Assembly: GCA_005518185.1 (NCBI GenBank)
Contig: RKSN01000001.1
Span: forward strand, 186,001-250,000
Reading direction: 5' to 3'
Origin: Chakrabartia godavariana
Lineage (GTDB): Bacteria; Pseudomonadota; Alphaproteobacteria; Sphingomonadales; Sphingomonadaceae
DNA: 64,000 bases
The translations under genes and the position numbers were made by a program. The notes beneath the pieces are model-generated. The model did not search any database and had not been told where the DNA came from. It saw nothing but the letters and a program-made list of their open reading frames with translations. Below, in pieces: positions 53,273 to 63,896 of the stretch. Numbering within the stretch: position 1 is the stretch's first letter; every line of letters starts with the position of its first letter.

Positions 53273-54622
53273 ATGGATGCAAGCAGTCTATTTTCACGTG
53301 ATCGCGCGCCGTCGGTCGCCATCGGTCTTGCCGGTCATGTCGGCGCGCTGCTTCTCGTCGCCGTGTCAACGCTCGTCGGCCTGCTCGTTGCATCCCGATG
53401 GGGCAGTTCGGACGTCGTGCTTCTCTATCTGCCGGCGGTTCTGGCCGCCGCGATCTATGCGGGACTGCGGCCGGGCCTGCTGGCGGCGCTCGCCTCGACG
53501 CTGGCATATAATTTCTACTTCACCGCCCCTTATCGGACCTTCCTCATTCACAGTCCGGCGGATGTTGTCACCGTCCTGATCCTGTTTCTGGTGGCGGTCG
53601 TGACGAGCCAGCTTGCAGCCTCGGTGCGTCAGCAGGCGCGGCTCGCCTCCGCGCACGCATCGCGCAACGCGACGATCGCCGGCTTCGCCCGCCGCCTGCT
53701 CGCGGCGAATGAAGAAGATGGCGTGGCGGGGGAAACGGTGCGTGAACTGGCGGAGTTGTTCGCCTGTCAGGCGGTCCTTCTGGTCGGCCCGGAGGCGCGG
53801 CTGATCGCGGCCGCACCGCACCGGCCGGAGCTCAACCCCAGCGATGTCACCGCTGCTGCCGTGTCGCTCCAATCGGGGACGGCGACGGGCCGCAGGCGCG
53901 CGCTGGTGCGGGAATCCGATTGGCAATTCTATCCCGTGCGCGTGCAGGACCAGACGATTGCAACCGTTGGCCTCGCGCGGGAGGACGGGGCCATGCCCGT
54001 GGGGGCCGAGCACGCGCAGCTTCTGGACAGCCTTCTCGATCAGACGGCGCTCGCGCTGGAACGTGTCCGTCTCGACCGGGAAGCGCGTGACGCGCTGGCC
54101 CTGCGCAAGCTGGACCACCTGCGCGCGGCGCTGCTCGCGTCTATCGGCACCGATGTGAAGCCGCGCCTGAACGCCATCCAGGCCGATTTGCGGACACTGC
54201 GGCGCGACGGCACGGCAGACCGAGCCATCCTTGCCCAGCTGACAGCGGAGGCAGGCAAGCTGGATCGCTATATCGACAATCTGGTCGATCTCGGCCCCGG
54301 CGAGGATCAGGCGGCCCTGGCCTTTGGCGATGTGGTCTTCGATCTGCGGCGCCGTTCGGTCCTGAAGGGCGGGGTGGCCGTTCATCTGACGCCCAAGGAG
54401 TTTGCCGTGTTTGCGGAACTCGCCAAGCATGCCGGTCGCGTCCTGACCCATGGGCAGCTGCTGCGATCCGTCTGGGGCCCGGCGCAGCAGGACCAGATCG
54501 ACTATCTGCGCGTGGCGATAAGGGCGCTCCGGCAGAAGCTGGAACAGGATCCCGCCCGGCCGGAACTCATCGTCAATGAACCCGGCGTCGGCTACCGTCT
54601 GGTGTCGACGCCCGCCGCCTGA
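53273..54622 (+). CDS. KdpD-sensor/KdpE-DNA-binding fusion, membrane-bound regulator
   Basis: 449 residues, and an unusual build. Residues 15-115 are a KdpD-type four-helix DUF4118 (YLPAVLAAAIYAGLRPGLLAAL, YNFYFTAPYRTF). Residues 130-270 are a KdpD-type GAF domain. Residues 280-340 align with the KdpD dimerisation helix, but the phosphoacceptor SHDLRTPL reads GTDVKPRL, so the histidine is Thr293. The ATPase domain is absent. Residues 351-446 are a KdpE-type winged helix (VHLTPKEFAVF, QLLRSVWGP, LRQKLEQDPARP, NEPGVGYRLV). No receiver domain and no KdpD N-terminal USP part. The start (ATG 53273, or GTG 53207) is uncertain. A single-component K+ regulator is inferred. Confidence 0.85.
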   Translation: MDASSLFSRDRAPSVAIGLAGHVGALLLVAVSTLVGLLVASRWGSSDVVLLYLPAVLAAAIYAGLRPGLLAALASTLAYNFYFTAPYRTFLIHSPADVVTVLILFLVAVVTSQLAASVRQQARLASAHASRNATIAGFARRLLAANEEDGVAGETVRELAELFACQAVLLVGPEARLIAAAPHRPELNPSDVTAAAVSLQSGTATGRRRALVRESDWQFYPVRVQDQTIATVGLAREDGAMPVGAEHAQLLDSLLDQTALALERVRLDREARDALALRKLDHLRAALLASIGTDVKPRLNAIQADLRTLRRDGTADRAILAQLTAEAGKLDRYIDNLVDLGPGEDQAALAFGDVVFDLRRRSVLKGGVAVHLTPKEFAVFAELAKHAGRVLTHGQLLRSVWGPAQQDQIDYLRVAIRALRQKLEQDPARPELIVNEPGVGYRLVSTPAA

Positions 54623-54631
54623 CCGCCCGCT

Positions 54632-56686
54632 TCAGCTGCCGATCAGCTGTTCCATGTGGCGGAACGGACCTTCGGGGCGTTCGATCAGCAGGGCTGCGGC
54701 ATCCTCTTCGGTCAGCGGCTTGCTGAACAGATAGCCCTGGCCATATTCGCAGCCAAAGGCCGTCAGCTCCTCGCGCTGGAATTCGGTTTCCAGCCCCTCC
54801 ACGACGACGCGCAGCTGAAGCGCATGGGCAAGGTCGAGCATCGCCTTCACCACGCTCCATTGCGCATTGGTCCGCGTCTGGGTGCGCACGAAGCTCTGGT
54901 CGATCTTGATGTTGTCGATGGGGATTGTCTGCAACCGGCTCAGCGAGGAATAGCCCGTCCCGAAATCATCAAGGCCGACCTGAATGTTGAGCGCGCGAAG
55001 TTCCTCGAGCACGCGGGCGGTGTGGTGCGGCTTGGTGATCGCGGCGCCTTCGGTGATCTCGATGCCGATCCAGCGCGGGTCGGCCCCGGTTTCTTCCAGA
55101 ATTTCGCGCACCTGCTGCACGAAGGTCGGCTGCAGGAACTGGCGCGGCGCGACGTTGATGCTGATGCGCAGCGGCGGCTCCCGGCCGGGGACGAGCTGGT
55201 GCCAGCGCACCGCCGTCTTGCAGGCCTCACGCATCACCCATTGGCCGAGCAGCGTGATGACGCCGCTCTCTTCGGCCGCCGCGATGAAGTCGGACGGCGG
55301 CACAATCACGCCCGCACGCTTCCAGCGGACAAGCGCCTCAAAGCCGACCAGCTCTTCGGTGTCGAGCGCGAGGATCGGCTGGTAATGGAGGATGAAGTCG
55401 CCATTCTCGCAGGCCGTGCGCAGATCGTTGACGAGCGTCAGGCGCGACTGGAGATTGTTGCGCATCTTCTGGTCGAAGATGACGGTACGTTCGGACCCGA
55501 GCGACTTCGCCTCATACATGGCAAGGTCGGCATCGCGCAGCATGTCGCTGACGGTCGTATATTGGCCATCGTCATGCGCCACGCCGATGCTGGCGGTGAC
55601 GCGCACGGGGTTTTGTTCAAGCCATTGTGGCTGGCGCAGCGACAGGTGGATCTCCGCGGCAAAGCGCTCGGCGAGCGCCGCCCGGTCCGGCCCGTCGACG
55701 ATCAGCGTGAACTCGTCACCCGCCAGTCGGGCGAGCTGGACGTTGGAGGCGGCCGGGTTCTCATCCTCAAAGGCGTTGGCGTTGGCAACCAGCGTGCGCA
55801 GCTTGGCCGCCATATCGACGAGCAGCTGATCACCCGCCTGATGGCCCAGCGTGTCGTTGACGAGCTTGAACCCGTCCAGATCGATAAACAGCAGCGAGGG
55901 CGCGGGCTCATCGGCCGCGCGACGCTCGCGGAAGCAGCGCTCGATATTCTGGGCAAAGGCGGCGCGGTTGGGCAGGCCCGTCAGCGGGTCGGTCAGCGCG
56001 CTCTCCCGCAGGCGGTCGGCATGGTGGCGGCGACGGAAGACGCCCCCGATCTGGATGCCCGCCTGCAGCAGCACGTCGAGCAGCTCAAGCTCGGGCTCGC
56101 GCAGGTCCATTGAGAAGAATTCAAGGACCGCCTCGACATCGCGGCCGCTGAGGACAGGCACGGTCAGCATCGCCTTGAAGCTCGCCAGCCGGGCGAGGCG
56201 GGCGCGGTCAAAGCTCTCCAGCGTGTCGATATGCGGCGTCCAGACGGGCACCTGCTGCATCAGCGGCTGTTCGTCATCGTCGGCCCCGGCCGGGATCACG
56301 ACCTCGTGCGAGGCCTTGATGAAGGGCTGGGCGCTGTCGCAGGTGCGGGCAAAGCTGATGCCGGCCGCGCGCATCGCTCCGGGCGCATCGGGGTCCGCGA
56401 TCAGGACATTGCCGAACGGAAAGCCGAGCGTGGTGCAGATCTCGCGCACCGCCAGCCGCAGCACCTCCATCGGATCGTCCGATTCATTGGCGCGGACGGA
56501 AATGCCGTTCAAAAGCTCGATGCGCGCGCGGCTGACATAGAGGTCGCGCAGGCCGCTTTCGGCGAGGCGCTCGGCCTCCTGCCGTGCACGGCGCTCCCGT
56601 TCCAGGCGGCGCTCCAGCTGGGCGATGCGTTCGTCGGCCGGGCTTTCGGGGAAAGGCCAGCTTGCGTTCTTGCCGAGCTGGTTCAT
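54632..56686 (-). CDS. GAF-GGDEF-EAL cyclic-di-GMP protein
   Basis: 684 residues. A short N-terminal coiled coil (DERIAQLERRLERERRARQEAERL), a GAF domain (about 60-220), a GGDEF domain whose signature reads LARLAGDEFTLIV, and an EAL domain with the intact GFEALVRWK, SINVAPRQF, EITEGAAI, DDFGTGYSS and KIDQSFV. Phosphodiesterase activity is expected. The cyclase motif has Ala for the first Gly, so activity may be reduced or the domain regulatory. Start at 56686 overlaps the H-NOX stop (ATGA), so it is coupled to a gas sensor. Confidence 0.93.
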   Translation of the reverse strand: MNQLGKNASWPFPESPADERIAQLERRLERERRARQEAERLAESGLRDLYVSRARIELLNGISVRANESDDPMEVLRLAVREICTTLGFPFGNVLIADPDAPGAMRAAGISFARTCDSAQPFIKASHEVVIPAGADDDEQPLMQQVPVWTPHIDTLESFDRARLARLASFKAMLTVPVLSGRDVEAVLEFFSMDLREPELELLDVLLQAGIQIGGVFRRRHHADRLRESALTDPLTGLPNRAAFAQNIERCFRERRAADEPAPSLLFIDLDGFKLVNDTLGHQAGDQLLVDMAAKLRTLVANANAFEDENPAASNVQLARLAGDEFTLIVDGPDRAALAERFAAEIHLSLRQPQWLEQNPVRVTASIGVAHDDGQYTTVSDMLRDADLAMYEAKSLGSERTVIFDQKMRNNLQSRLTLVNDLRTACENGDFILHYQPILALDTEELVGFEALVRWKRAGVIVPPSDFIAAAEESGVITLLGQWVMREACKTAVRWHQLVPGREPPLRISINVAPRQFLQPTFVQQVREILEETGADPRWIGIEITEGAAITKPHHTARVLEELRALNIQVGLDDFGTGYSSLSRLQTIPIDNIKIDQSFVRTQTRTNAQWSVVKAMLDLAHALQLRVVVEGLETEFQREELTAFGCEYGQGYLFSKPLTEEDAAALLIERPEGPFRHMEQLIGS

Positions 56687-57219
56687 GCCGCCCACCGCAC
56701 GTCGAGGCGGCACGCCTCCGCCCCATGATGCAGGCATTCGGGATGGCTCACGTCGCCATTCTCTCCGAAATGGGCCAGCGCACCGCGCGCCAGACCCTGC
56801 GCAATGTCGCAGAAGCGGCGGCGCGAGTGATAGGTAATCTGCACGACGTCATCGCCAATCGCATATTTGAAGTGCGGGCAGGCGGCGCCTGCGAAGATCT
56901 TGCGGATTTCGGGGTGGATCGACGAATTGAGCGAGAGCAGGAAGGTGCGGGTGTCGGACACGCCCTCCATGAACGCGGGAAAGCGGCTGACCATGATCGG
57001 CAGCGCGGACTCGCCAAAGGCCTGCAGCACCTCGGCGGCGGTCTGCCCGGTCAGCGCGGCGGTCGCTTCGGCAATCGCGTGAAACTCATTGTCGGAATAG
57101 GTGCCCAGTGACGAATAGGCGCCCTCCGCCCCGGACATGCACAACAGGCTGTCCCAGGCTTCCGGCCCGTACGCGTCGGTCACTACCTCTTCGAGGACGT
57201 TGAACATCAAACCTTTCAC
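56683..57219 (-). CDS. H-NOX haem nitric-oxide/oxygen sensor
   Basis: 178 residues. The H-NOX haem residues sit exactly at the canonical positions: His102 (SSIHPEIRK), Pro115, and the propionate-binding YxSxR as Tyr130-Ser132-Arg134 (ITYHSRRRF). The C-terminus carries HPECLHH and CRLDV, a possible zinc site. H-NOX proteins signal by changing activity of a partner. Here the partner is the coupled GGDEF/EAL protein, so NO (or O2) would alter cyclic-di-GMP. Confidence 0.9.
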   Translation of the reverse strand: MKGLMFNVLEEVVTDAYGPEAWDSLLCMSGAEGAYSSLGTYSDNEFHAIAEATAALTGQTAAEVLQAFGESALPIMVSRFPAFMEGVSDTRTFLLSLNSSIHPEIRKIFAGAACPHFKYAIGDDVVQITYHSRRRFCDIAQGLARGALAHFGENGDVSHPECLHHGAEACRLDVRWAA

Positions 57220-57482
57220 ATCGACCCCACCGTTGATGCTGTGCGCAGGGGCTCCTGCACGTCTCTGTCAACGGCAGCGCGCGCTGCTTCTTTATGGGGG
57301 CGAGTGTAAATGTGATATTGTTTCCCCGTAGTATCGCCACCGAAATGGATGCGATGGCGGGATCGGCGCGGCGTTCCAACTGCGCGTCGGCGCCCGGGCG
57401 CCGGGGCGGCCTGCGGCTGGACTCCGGGAAAGCGCTGCGATACGCCATGCACGGTCGTACGCGACCTGGCGGGGGAGAGGCC

Positions 57483-57983
57483 ATGCTCACAGAAGGGCGA
57501 CGCGGTCTACTGGTGTTCAACGGGATCGGGCTCATCGCCACGGCGGTCCTGTCAGGCTGGCTCTATTTCTTCTTCACGCTTGGCGCGATCGATCTCTGGC
57601 CGTTCGTGACGGACGTGCCCTTCAGCATCGGCGGTGACCGGCGGGCGTGGAACATGGCCCATCTGGAAGGCATCACCAACGGCACGATGCTGATCGCGAT
57701 CGGTGCGGCGGGCAGCTACATCCGGCTTGGGGAGCGCGCGCAGACCGTTCTCTTCTGGTCGTGCCTGGCCTTTGGCTGGCTGTTCACTCTGCCCGCCATT
57801 GCGAACGCGCTGTTCGGGACACGCGGGCTGGAGTTTGGCGGCGGGCCCTTCCCCGGCGATGTCACGATCAACAACATCATCTTCCTCGCCGGCTGGCCCG
57901 CGATGATCGGCGTGCATCTGGCCGTGGCGCTGCTGCTGTGGGGCGGCTGGCAGCATGTCCGCCATGCGCGGCGCGGCGCATGA
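57483..57983 (+). CDS. Four-helix membrane protein, possibly StyC-like isomerase
   Basis: 166 residues with four hydrophobic helices. The segment AWNMAHLEGITNGTMLIAIGAAG and a later FLAGWPAMIGVHLAVALLLWGG recall the StyC family of haem-containing epoxide isomerases, but the match is by eye only. Start at 57483 behind GGGGGAGAG. Overlaps the next gene by ATGA. The 263-bp gap upstream (57220-57482) holds no other gene. Confidence 0.55.
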   Translation: MLTEGRRGLLVFNGIGLIATAVLSGWLYFFFTLGAIDLWPFVTDVPFSIGGDRRAWNMAHLEGITNGTMLIAIGAAGSYIRLGERAQTVLFWSCLAFGWLFTLPAIANALFGTRGLEFGGGPFPGDVTINNIIFLAGWPAMIGVHLAVALLLWGGWQHVRHARRGA

Positions 57984-58837
57984 GCGGCCCGGCGATCCTC
58001 GTCCGCCGCATCCCCTTCGCCTTTGACGAAGGGATCAAACCGGTCTGGCATCCGGACCGCCCCGAATGGAGCCACATGGTCAACGGCGCGTCGCTCGCCA
58101 TGCCCTATCTTGAGCCGTTCCTGATCAAGACGGTGACCGAGGCGCTGAAACAGGTGAAGGACCCGGCGCTCAAGGCCGATGTCCATGCCTTTATCGGGCA
58201 GGAGGGCGTCCATTTTCAGAGCCACCGGCGCTACAATGAGATCCTCAAGCGATCCTACCCGGAACTGGCCGGTGTCGAGGCCGATATGGAGGCGGATTAC
58301 CGCCGCTTCCAGAAGCGCAGCCTGCGGTGGCGGCTCGCCTATACCGCCGGGTTCGAGACGATGACGATGGGCATCACCGAATGGCTGATCCGCAGCCGGC
58401 GACAGCTCTTTGCGGGATCGGACAGCGCGATTGCCTCGCTGGTGCTGTGGCACATGGTCGAGGAGACCGAGCACAAGAACGTCGCATGGGACCTGTACGA
58501 CCATCTTTATGGCGATTGGCGCGGCCGGGCCTGGGGCCTGTTGTGCGGGACGATCCACGTCGCCTTGTGCAGCCGCAAGGCCTATGTCCGGATGCTCAGG
58601 CGCGACGGGCGCTGGCATGATCTGCACAGCCGGATGCGTCTTTGGACGATGGTCGCGCGCTTCCTGCTCCACACCTCTCCGGCCATGCTGCGCTCGCTTC
58701 TGCCGGGATATCACCCGTCAAAAGTCCGCGATCCGGCCTGGGTGGCGCATTGGGCCACGGCCTATGCGGGCCTCCCCGAAGGCCGCATCCCCCTGCTCGA
58801 CACGGCCGACCCGGAAATTCCCGCCCGCTTCGCCTGA
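57980..58837 (+). CDS. PF10118-type metal-dependent hydrolase
   Basis: 285 residues. Ferritin-like helical pattern with GQEGVHFQSH and VEETEHKNVAWDLYDHL, which together supply Glu/His ligands of the 'predicted metal-dependent hydrolase' family. ILVRRIPFAFDEGIKPVWHP and HMVNGASLAMPYLEPFLIKTV are also family-typical. Function unknown; the ATGA overlap with the StyC-like gene suggests a shared pathway. Confidence 0.82.
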   Translation: MSGPAILVRRIPFAFDEGIKPVWHPDRPEWSHMVNGASLAMPYLEPFLIKTVTEALKQVKDPALKADVHAFIGQEGVHFQSHRRYNEILKRSYPELAGVEADMEADYRRFQKRSLRWRLAYTAGFETMTMGITEWLIRSRRQLFAGSDSAIASLVLWHMVEETEHKNVAWDLYDHLYGDWRGRAWGLLCGTIHVALCSRKAYVRMLRRDGRWHDLHSRMRLWTMVARFLLHTSPAMLRSLLPGYHPSKVRDPAWVAHWATAYAGLPEGRIPLLDTADPEIPARFA

Positions 58838-58876
58838 CGCTGGACGCATGTCGTTGAGACGCCTAAGGTCTTCTTC

Positions 58877-60865
<1,989 letters not shown>

Positions 60866-60873
60866 GGGGACCG

Positions 60874-61545
60874 ATGCGTGATCGCAGAAGGACAACTGGC
60901 ACTGTTCATGTGCTGCAGCGACTGGTGATCCTGTCCCTGCTGTTGGTACCCATCCAGCTGGCCGGTGACGGTCCGGCTGGCTTGCGCGGACTGGCGCCCG
61001 GCGCGGCCGCGCAGGCGGAATCCGGCTTGCCAAAGTGCCGGCCTCAGAAATCCTTCGAGCTGGGCAACAGCCCTGACACGATCATCGTGCGGGCGGTCAA
61101 GCCGACGATCCTGCCGCAGCCGCCAATAGCCATCGATGATTTGTCAGCCGTGGTCTCTGTGCCGACCAACGGCGTCCTCGACGTGACGATGAAGCTGGAG
61201 GCCAAGCATAGAGGCGATGGTTTCAGTGATGTCGTGGGTATCGGCGCCTACATGAGCTATCAATATGCGAAGACCCGGGATGCCCTCGACGCGGCGCCGG
61301 TGATCGCTCCCCTGGGCTGGGTCGGCGGGACGAATATCCGCGATCTTCGCGATCACTATGGCCAGATCAACATTGTCGGCGCCTTGGCCGTCAAGCCGGG
61401 TTTTTATCGTTTCTGCGTCTTTGCATCGGCGCACAGTGCGCTGACGCCGTCCAACAGTATCGCCGAAGTTCTTGTCGAAGGCGGCGGAAGCCCACTCAAC
61501 GCGCTGCGCCTTTCCTACAAGCCGGGCGGAAGACTACTGGACTGA
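60874..61545 (+). CDS. Exported protein of unknown function
   Basis: 223 residues. Signal-type N-terminus (LQRLVILSLLLVPIQLAG), then a beta-rich domain with KSFELGNSPDTIIVRAVKPTILPQPP, VPTNGVLDVTMKLEAKH and GALAVKPGFYRFCVFASAHS. Start at ATG 60874 behind GAGGGGA, nine bases after thiC. No family recognised; not obviously linked to thiamine. Confidence 0.7.
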   Translation: MRDRRRTTGTVHVLQRLVILSLLLVPIQLAGDGPAGLRGLAPGAAAQAESGLPKCRPQKSFELGNSPDTIIVRAVKPTILPQPPIAIDDLSAVVSVPTNGVLDVTMKLEAKHRGDGFSDVVGIGAYMSYQYAKTRDALDAAPVIAPLGWVGGTNIRDLRDHYGQINIVGALAVKPGFYRFCVFASAHSALTPSNSIAEVLVEGGGSPLNALRLSYKPGGRLLD

Positions 61546-61587
61546 CGACTGGGCGTGGCGCAGAGGACATTTGCGCGCTTGCCCCTC

Positions 61588-62061
61588 TCACCCCAACCTA
61601 ACCAAAGCCTCATCCAGCGCCTGTAAAAACCTCGACCGATCCGCCTTCGAAAACGGCGCCGGTCCGCCGCCCACCCCGTCCATCCCGACGCGCAGGTCGG
61701 CCATGATGGCGCGGGTGGCGATGGCGCTGCCGATGGAGGCGGCGGAGAAGGGGCGGCCATTGTTGCCGATCACGGTCGCGCCCGCCTTCAGGCATCGGTC
61801 GGCGAGGAGGATGTCGGCGGTGATCACGATGCTGCGCGGTCCCGCTTCTCCTGCGATCCAGTCATCCGCCGCGTCGAAGCTGTCCGAGACGATCTGCCGC
61901 GTAATGAGCGGATGGTCGGGGATGCGGAGGCGCGCATTGCTGACGAGCACGACGGCGACATTGCGGCGCCAGGCGACCTTGTAGATCTCCTCCTTCACCG
62001 GACAGGCATCGGCATCGACGAGGATGCGGGGGTTGGCGGGCGGGGCAGGGGCAGGGTCCAT
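61588..62061 (-). CDS. YaiI/YqxD-family protein (DUF188)
   Basis: 157 residues. RILVDADACPVKEEIYKVAWRRN, VIVTADI-like ITADILLADRCLKAGATVIGNNGRPF and a C-terminal GGGPAPFSKADRSRFLQALDEAL are the DUF188 pattern, a PIN-related fold with unknown role. Start at MDPAPAPPANP; longer frames are rejected. Confidence 0.9.
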   Translation of the reverse strand: MDPAPAPPANPRILVDADACPVKEEIYKVAWRRNVAVVLVSNARLRIPDHPLITRQIVSDSFDAADDWIAGEAGPRSIVITADILLADRCLKAGATVIGNNGRPFSAASIGSAIATRAIMADLRVGMDGVGGGPAPFSKADRSRFLQALDEALVRLG

Positions 62062-62131
62062 GCCGCGCCTCTTGCCCGATTGCGCGCGGCCTTGCATCAA
62101 AATCTGGCGGGCGGCGCTTGCCCTCCCCCAG

Positions 62132-62153
62132 CCCCTCCCGCCTGCGGGAGGGG
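62132..62153. repeat. G/C palindrome
   Basis: CCCCTCCCGC (62132-62141) pairs with GCGGGAGGGG (62144-62153). Similar to the repeat at 52-192. Lies in the 204-bp divergent gap. Confidence 0.65.
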
Positions 62154-62265
62154 AGATGCGCCCAAAGCCCCATCCGCCATGCGGGCGGGGCTGCCACGCC
62201 CCGCAAACCACGCTATGACGGTGCCGGAGCGCGCGGGCAGGCATCCGCGCGGGAGGGTGCGTGCC

Positions 62266-62670
62266 ATGTCGCAAGCCGAGATCTTCAACCTGATCCAGCA
62301 GGTGCAGGATCAATATGCCGCGCTGTTTGCGCAGGTCATAACGATCAACTTCGCGATGATTGTCGCGGTCTTCTACTTCCTGCACCGCACCTCGCTGCGC
62401 TTCCGGATGGCGGCGTTCCTGTTCTATATCACGGGGATGCTGGCGCTGGTCGGCATGATGCTCCACGCCGCCAATGTGAAGGCCTTCGCGCTCGCCGCGC
62501 TGTCCGCCATTCCCGCGGGGAACCGGGGCAGCGTGGTCGCCGCCTATCTCGCCTTTCAGGACAGCTGGCTGGCCAAGGCGAGCGCGCTGTTTCAGAACGC
62601 CTCGGTCTGGCTGCTCCTCGGGGTGGTTTTCTACATGCTCTTTGTCTGGCGCAATCCGGAGGCCCAATGA
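62266..62670 (+). CDS. Three-helix membrane protein of unknown function
   Basis: 134 residues. MSQAEIFNLIQQVQDQYAALFAQVITINFAMIVAVFYFL, then helices at AAFLFYITGMLALVGMMLH and ASVWLLLGVVFYMLFVW. ATG at 62266 behind GGGAGG. Overlaps the next gene by ATGA. Not recognised. Confidence 0.7.
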   Translation: MSQAEIFNLIQQVQDQYAALFAQVITINFAMIVAVFYFLHRTSLRFRMAAFLFYITGMLALVGMMLHAANVKAFALAALSAIPAGNRGSVVAAYLAFQDSWLAKASALFQNASVWLLLGVVFYMLFVWRNPEAQ

Positions 62671-63017
62671 CCAACGCGACCCGCTTGAGCGCCCTCTGGC
62701 GCCCCTTTTTCGGCCTTGCCGCCGCCTATAATCTCGTCATCGGCGGCGCGGCGCTCGCCCATGCCGCCGCCCCCGTCAATGACCGCATTGTCGGGCTGCT
62801 CGTCGCCTGTTTCGGGATTGTCTATGCGCTCGTCGGCTGGCGGCCGGATCGGTTCGGGCCGGTGCTCTGGGCGGGGATCGCGGGCAAGCTCGGCATTGTC
62901 GCGCTGCTGCTGCCTGCGGTGATTGCGGGCGCGGCGCCGGCGGGGACGGGCGTGATCCTTGGCGGCGATGCGCTCTTTACGGCGGGCTTTCTGCTGTTCC
63001 TCTTCCGGCGGCGCTGA
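62667..63017 (+). CDS. Small four-helix membrane protein
   Basis: 116 residues with four hydrophobic stretches and VGWRPDRFGPVLWAGIAGKLG in the middle. Coupled to the upstream membrane protein. Probably a subunit or partner; unknown function. Confidence 0.68.
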   Translation: MTNATRLSALWRPFFGLAAAYNLVIGGAALAHAAAPVNDRIVGLLVACFGIVYALVGWRPDRFGPVLWAGIAGKLGIVALLLPAVIAGAAPAGTGVILGGDALFTAGFLLFLFRRR

Positions 63018-63032
63018 TCGGCGGGCGGGGGG

Positions 63033-63701
63033 CTAGAGCACCTTCCCCAGAATCCTGCCGGGATTGGCGCGCAGCGCGGCTTCCTCATTGCCCATATAGC
63101 TGAAGATGCCGCGCATCGCCTGTGCGGTCACATGGTCGGTGAGCCCGTCGCCTGTCAGGCCGAGGCCGCCGAGCAGTCGCCCCGCGCTGCCCAGCCTGGC
63201 GAGCTGATCGAACGCGCCGACCTTGGTGAGCGCGGACGCGATCAGCGGGCGGACCTTGGTCCCCAGCTCCACACCCGCCGTCCGCTCCAGAAAGCTGGTG
63301 CCGCCACGCCGGTCGGTGACAAGGCCGGGCACATCGGTGATCTTCAGGCCGGAGATCGCGCTGCGGAAGACGGGCTTGGCCTCGCCCGCGGCCAGGCTCG
63401 CCGCATCGTTGAGCGAGCGGGTGAGCTTGGTCGTCAGGCCAAGCCTGTCGCCCCCGTCGAGCAGCTTGCGCGCCAGCTTCCCATTTGTGCCGGGCAGGAG
63501 GATGCGGATCGCCACGTCGCGGTTAAAGCCGTCGGGCGCGGCGAGCTTGGTCAGCGCGCTGTCGGACGCATTGCCGAGCAGCCGGGTCAGCCCCAGCCCG
63601 TCGAGCAGCCCGGCCGCCGTGCCCCGCCCCGGAAGGAGCATCCCGGCCCCCAGCAGAAGCCCGCCCGTCACCGCTGCGCGTCGTGTGAAATCGTCCGTCA
63701 T
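63033..63701 (-). CDS. DUF4197 protein
   Basis: 222 residues. Signal- or anchor-type N-terminus with DDFTRRAAVTGGLLLGAGMLL, followed by LLPGTNGKLARKLLDGGD, LTRSLNDAASLA and QAMRGIFSYMGNEEAALRANP, typical of DUF4197, a family of exported proteins without known function. The TRR sequence resembles a twin-arginine signal. Confidence 0.82.
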   Translation of the reverse strand: MTDDFTRRAAVTGGLLLGAGMLLPGRGTAAGLLDGLGLTRLLGNASDSALTKLAAPDGFNRDVAIRILLPGTNGKLARKLLDGGDRLGLTTKLTRSLNDAASLAAGEAKPVFRSAISGLKITDVPGLVTDRRGGTSFLERTAGVELGTKVRPLIASALTKVGAFDQLARLGSAGRLLGGLGLTGDGLTDHVTAQAMRGIFSYMGNEEAALRANPGRILGKVL

Positions 63702-63805
63702 CCCGCTCTCCCGCTCAAGTCGCGGGGCGATGCTATGCCGCAGAAATCTGCCGTGCAACGCCGCTGCGTCAAGCCTCTGAAGGCGAACGAAAAGCCCTGA
63801 TCGGA

Positions 63806-63837
63806 AAAGCCCCGCCGGGCGGACCAGGCGGGGCTTT
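63806..63837 (-). terminator. Rho-independent terminator
   Basis: AAAGCCCCGCC (63806-63816) pairs perfectly with GGCGGGGCTTT (63827-63837). On the minus strand T's follow, so it ends the gene at the right edge. Confidence 0.8.
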
Positions 63838-63896
63838 GCGTGTCCGGCGGCAGGGACACTGGGAGAGGACCCCCCGCCGCCGGAAGGGAGGCTGGC

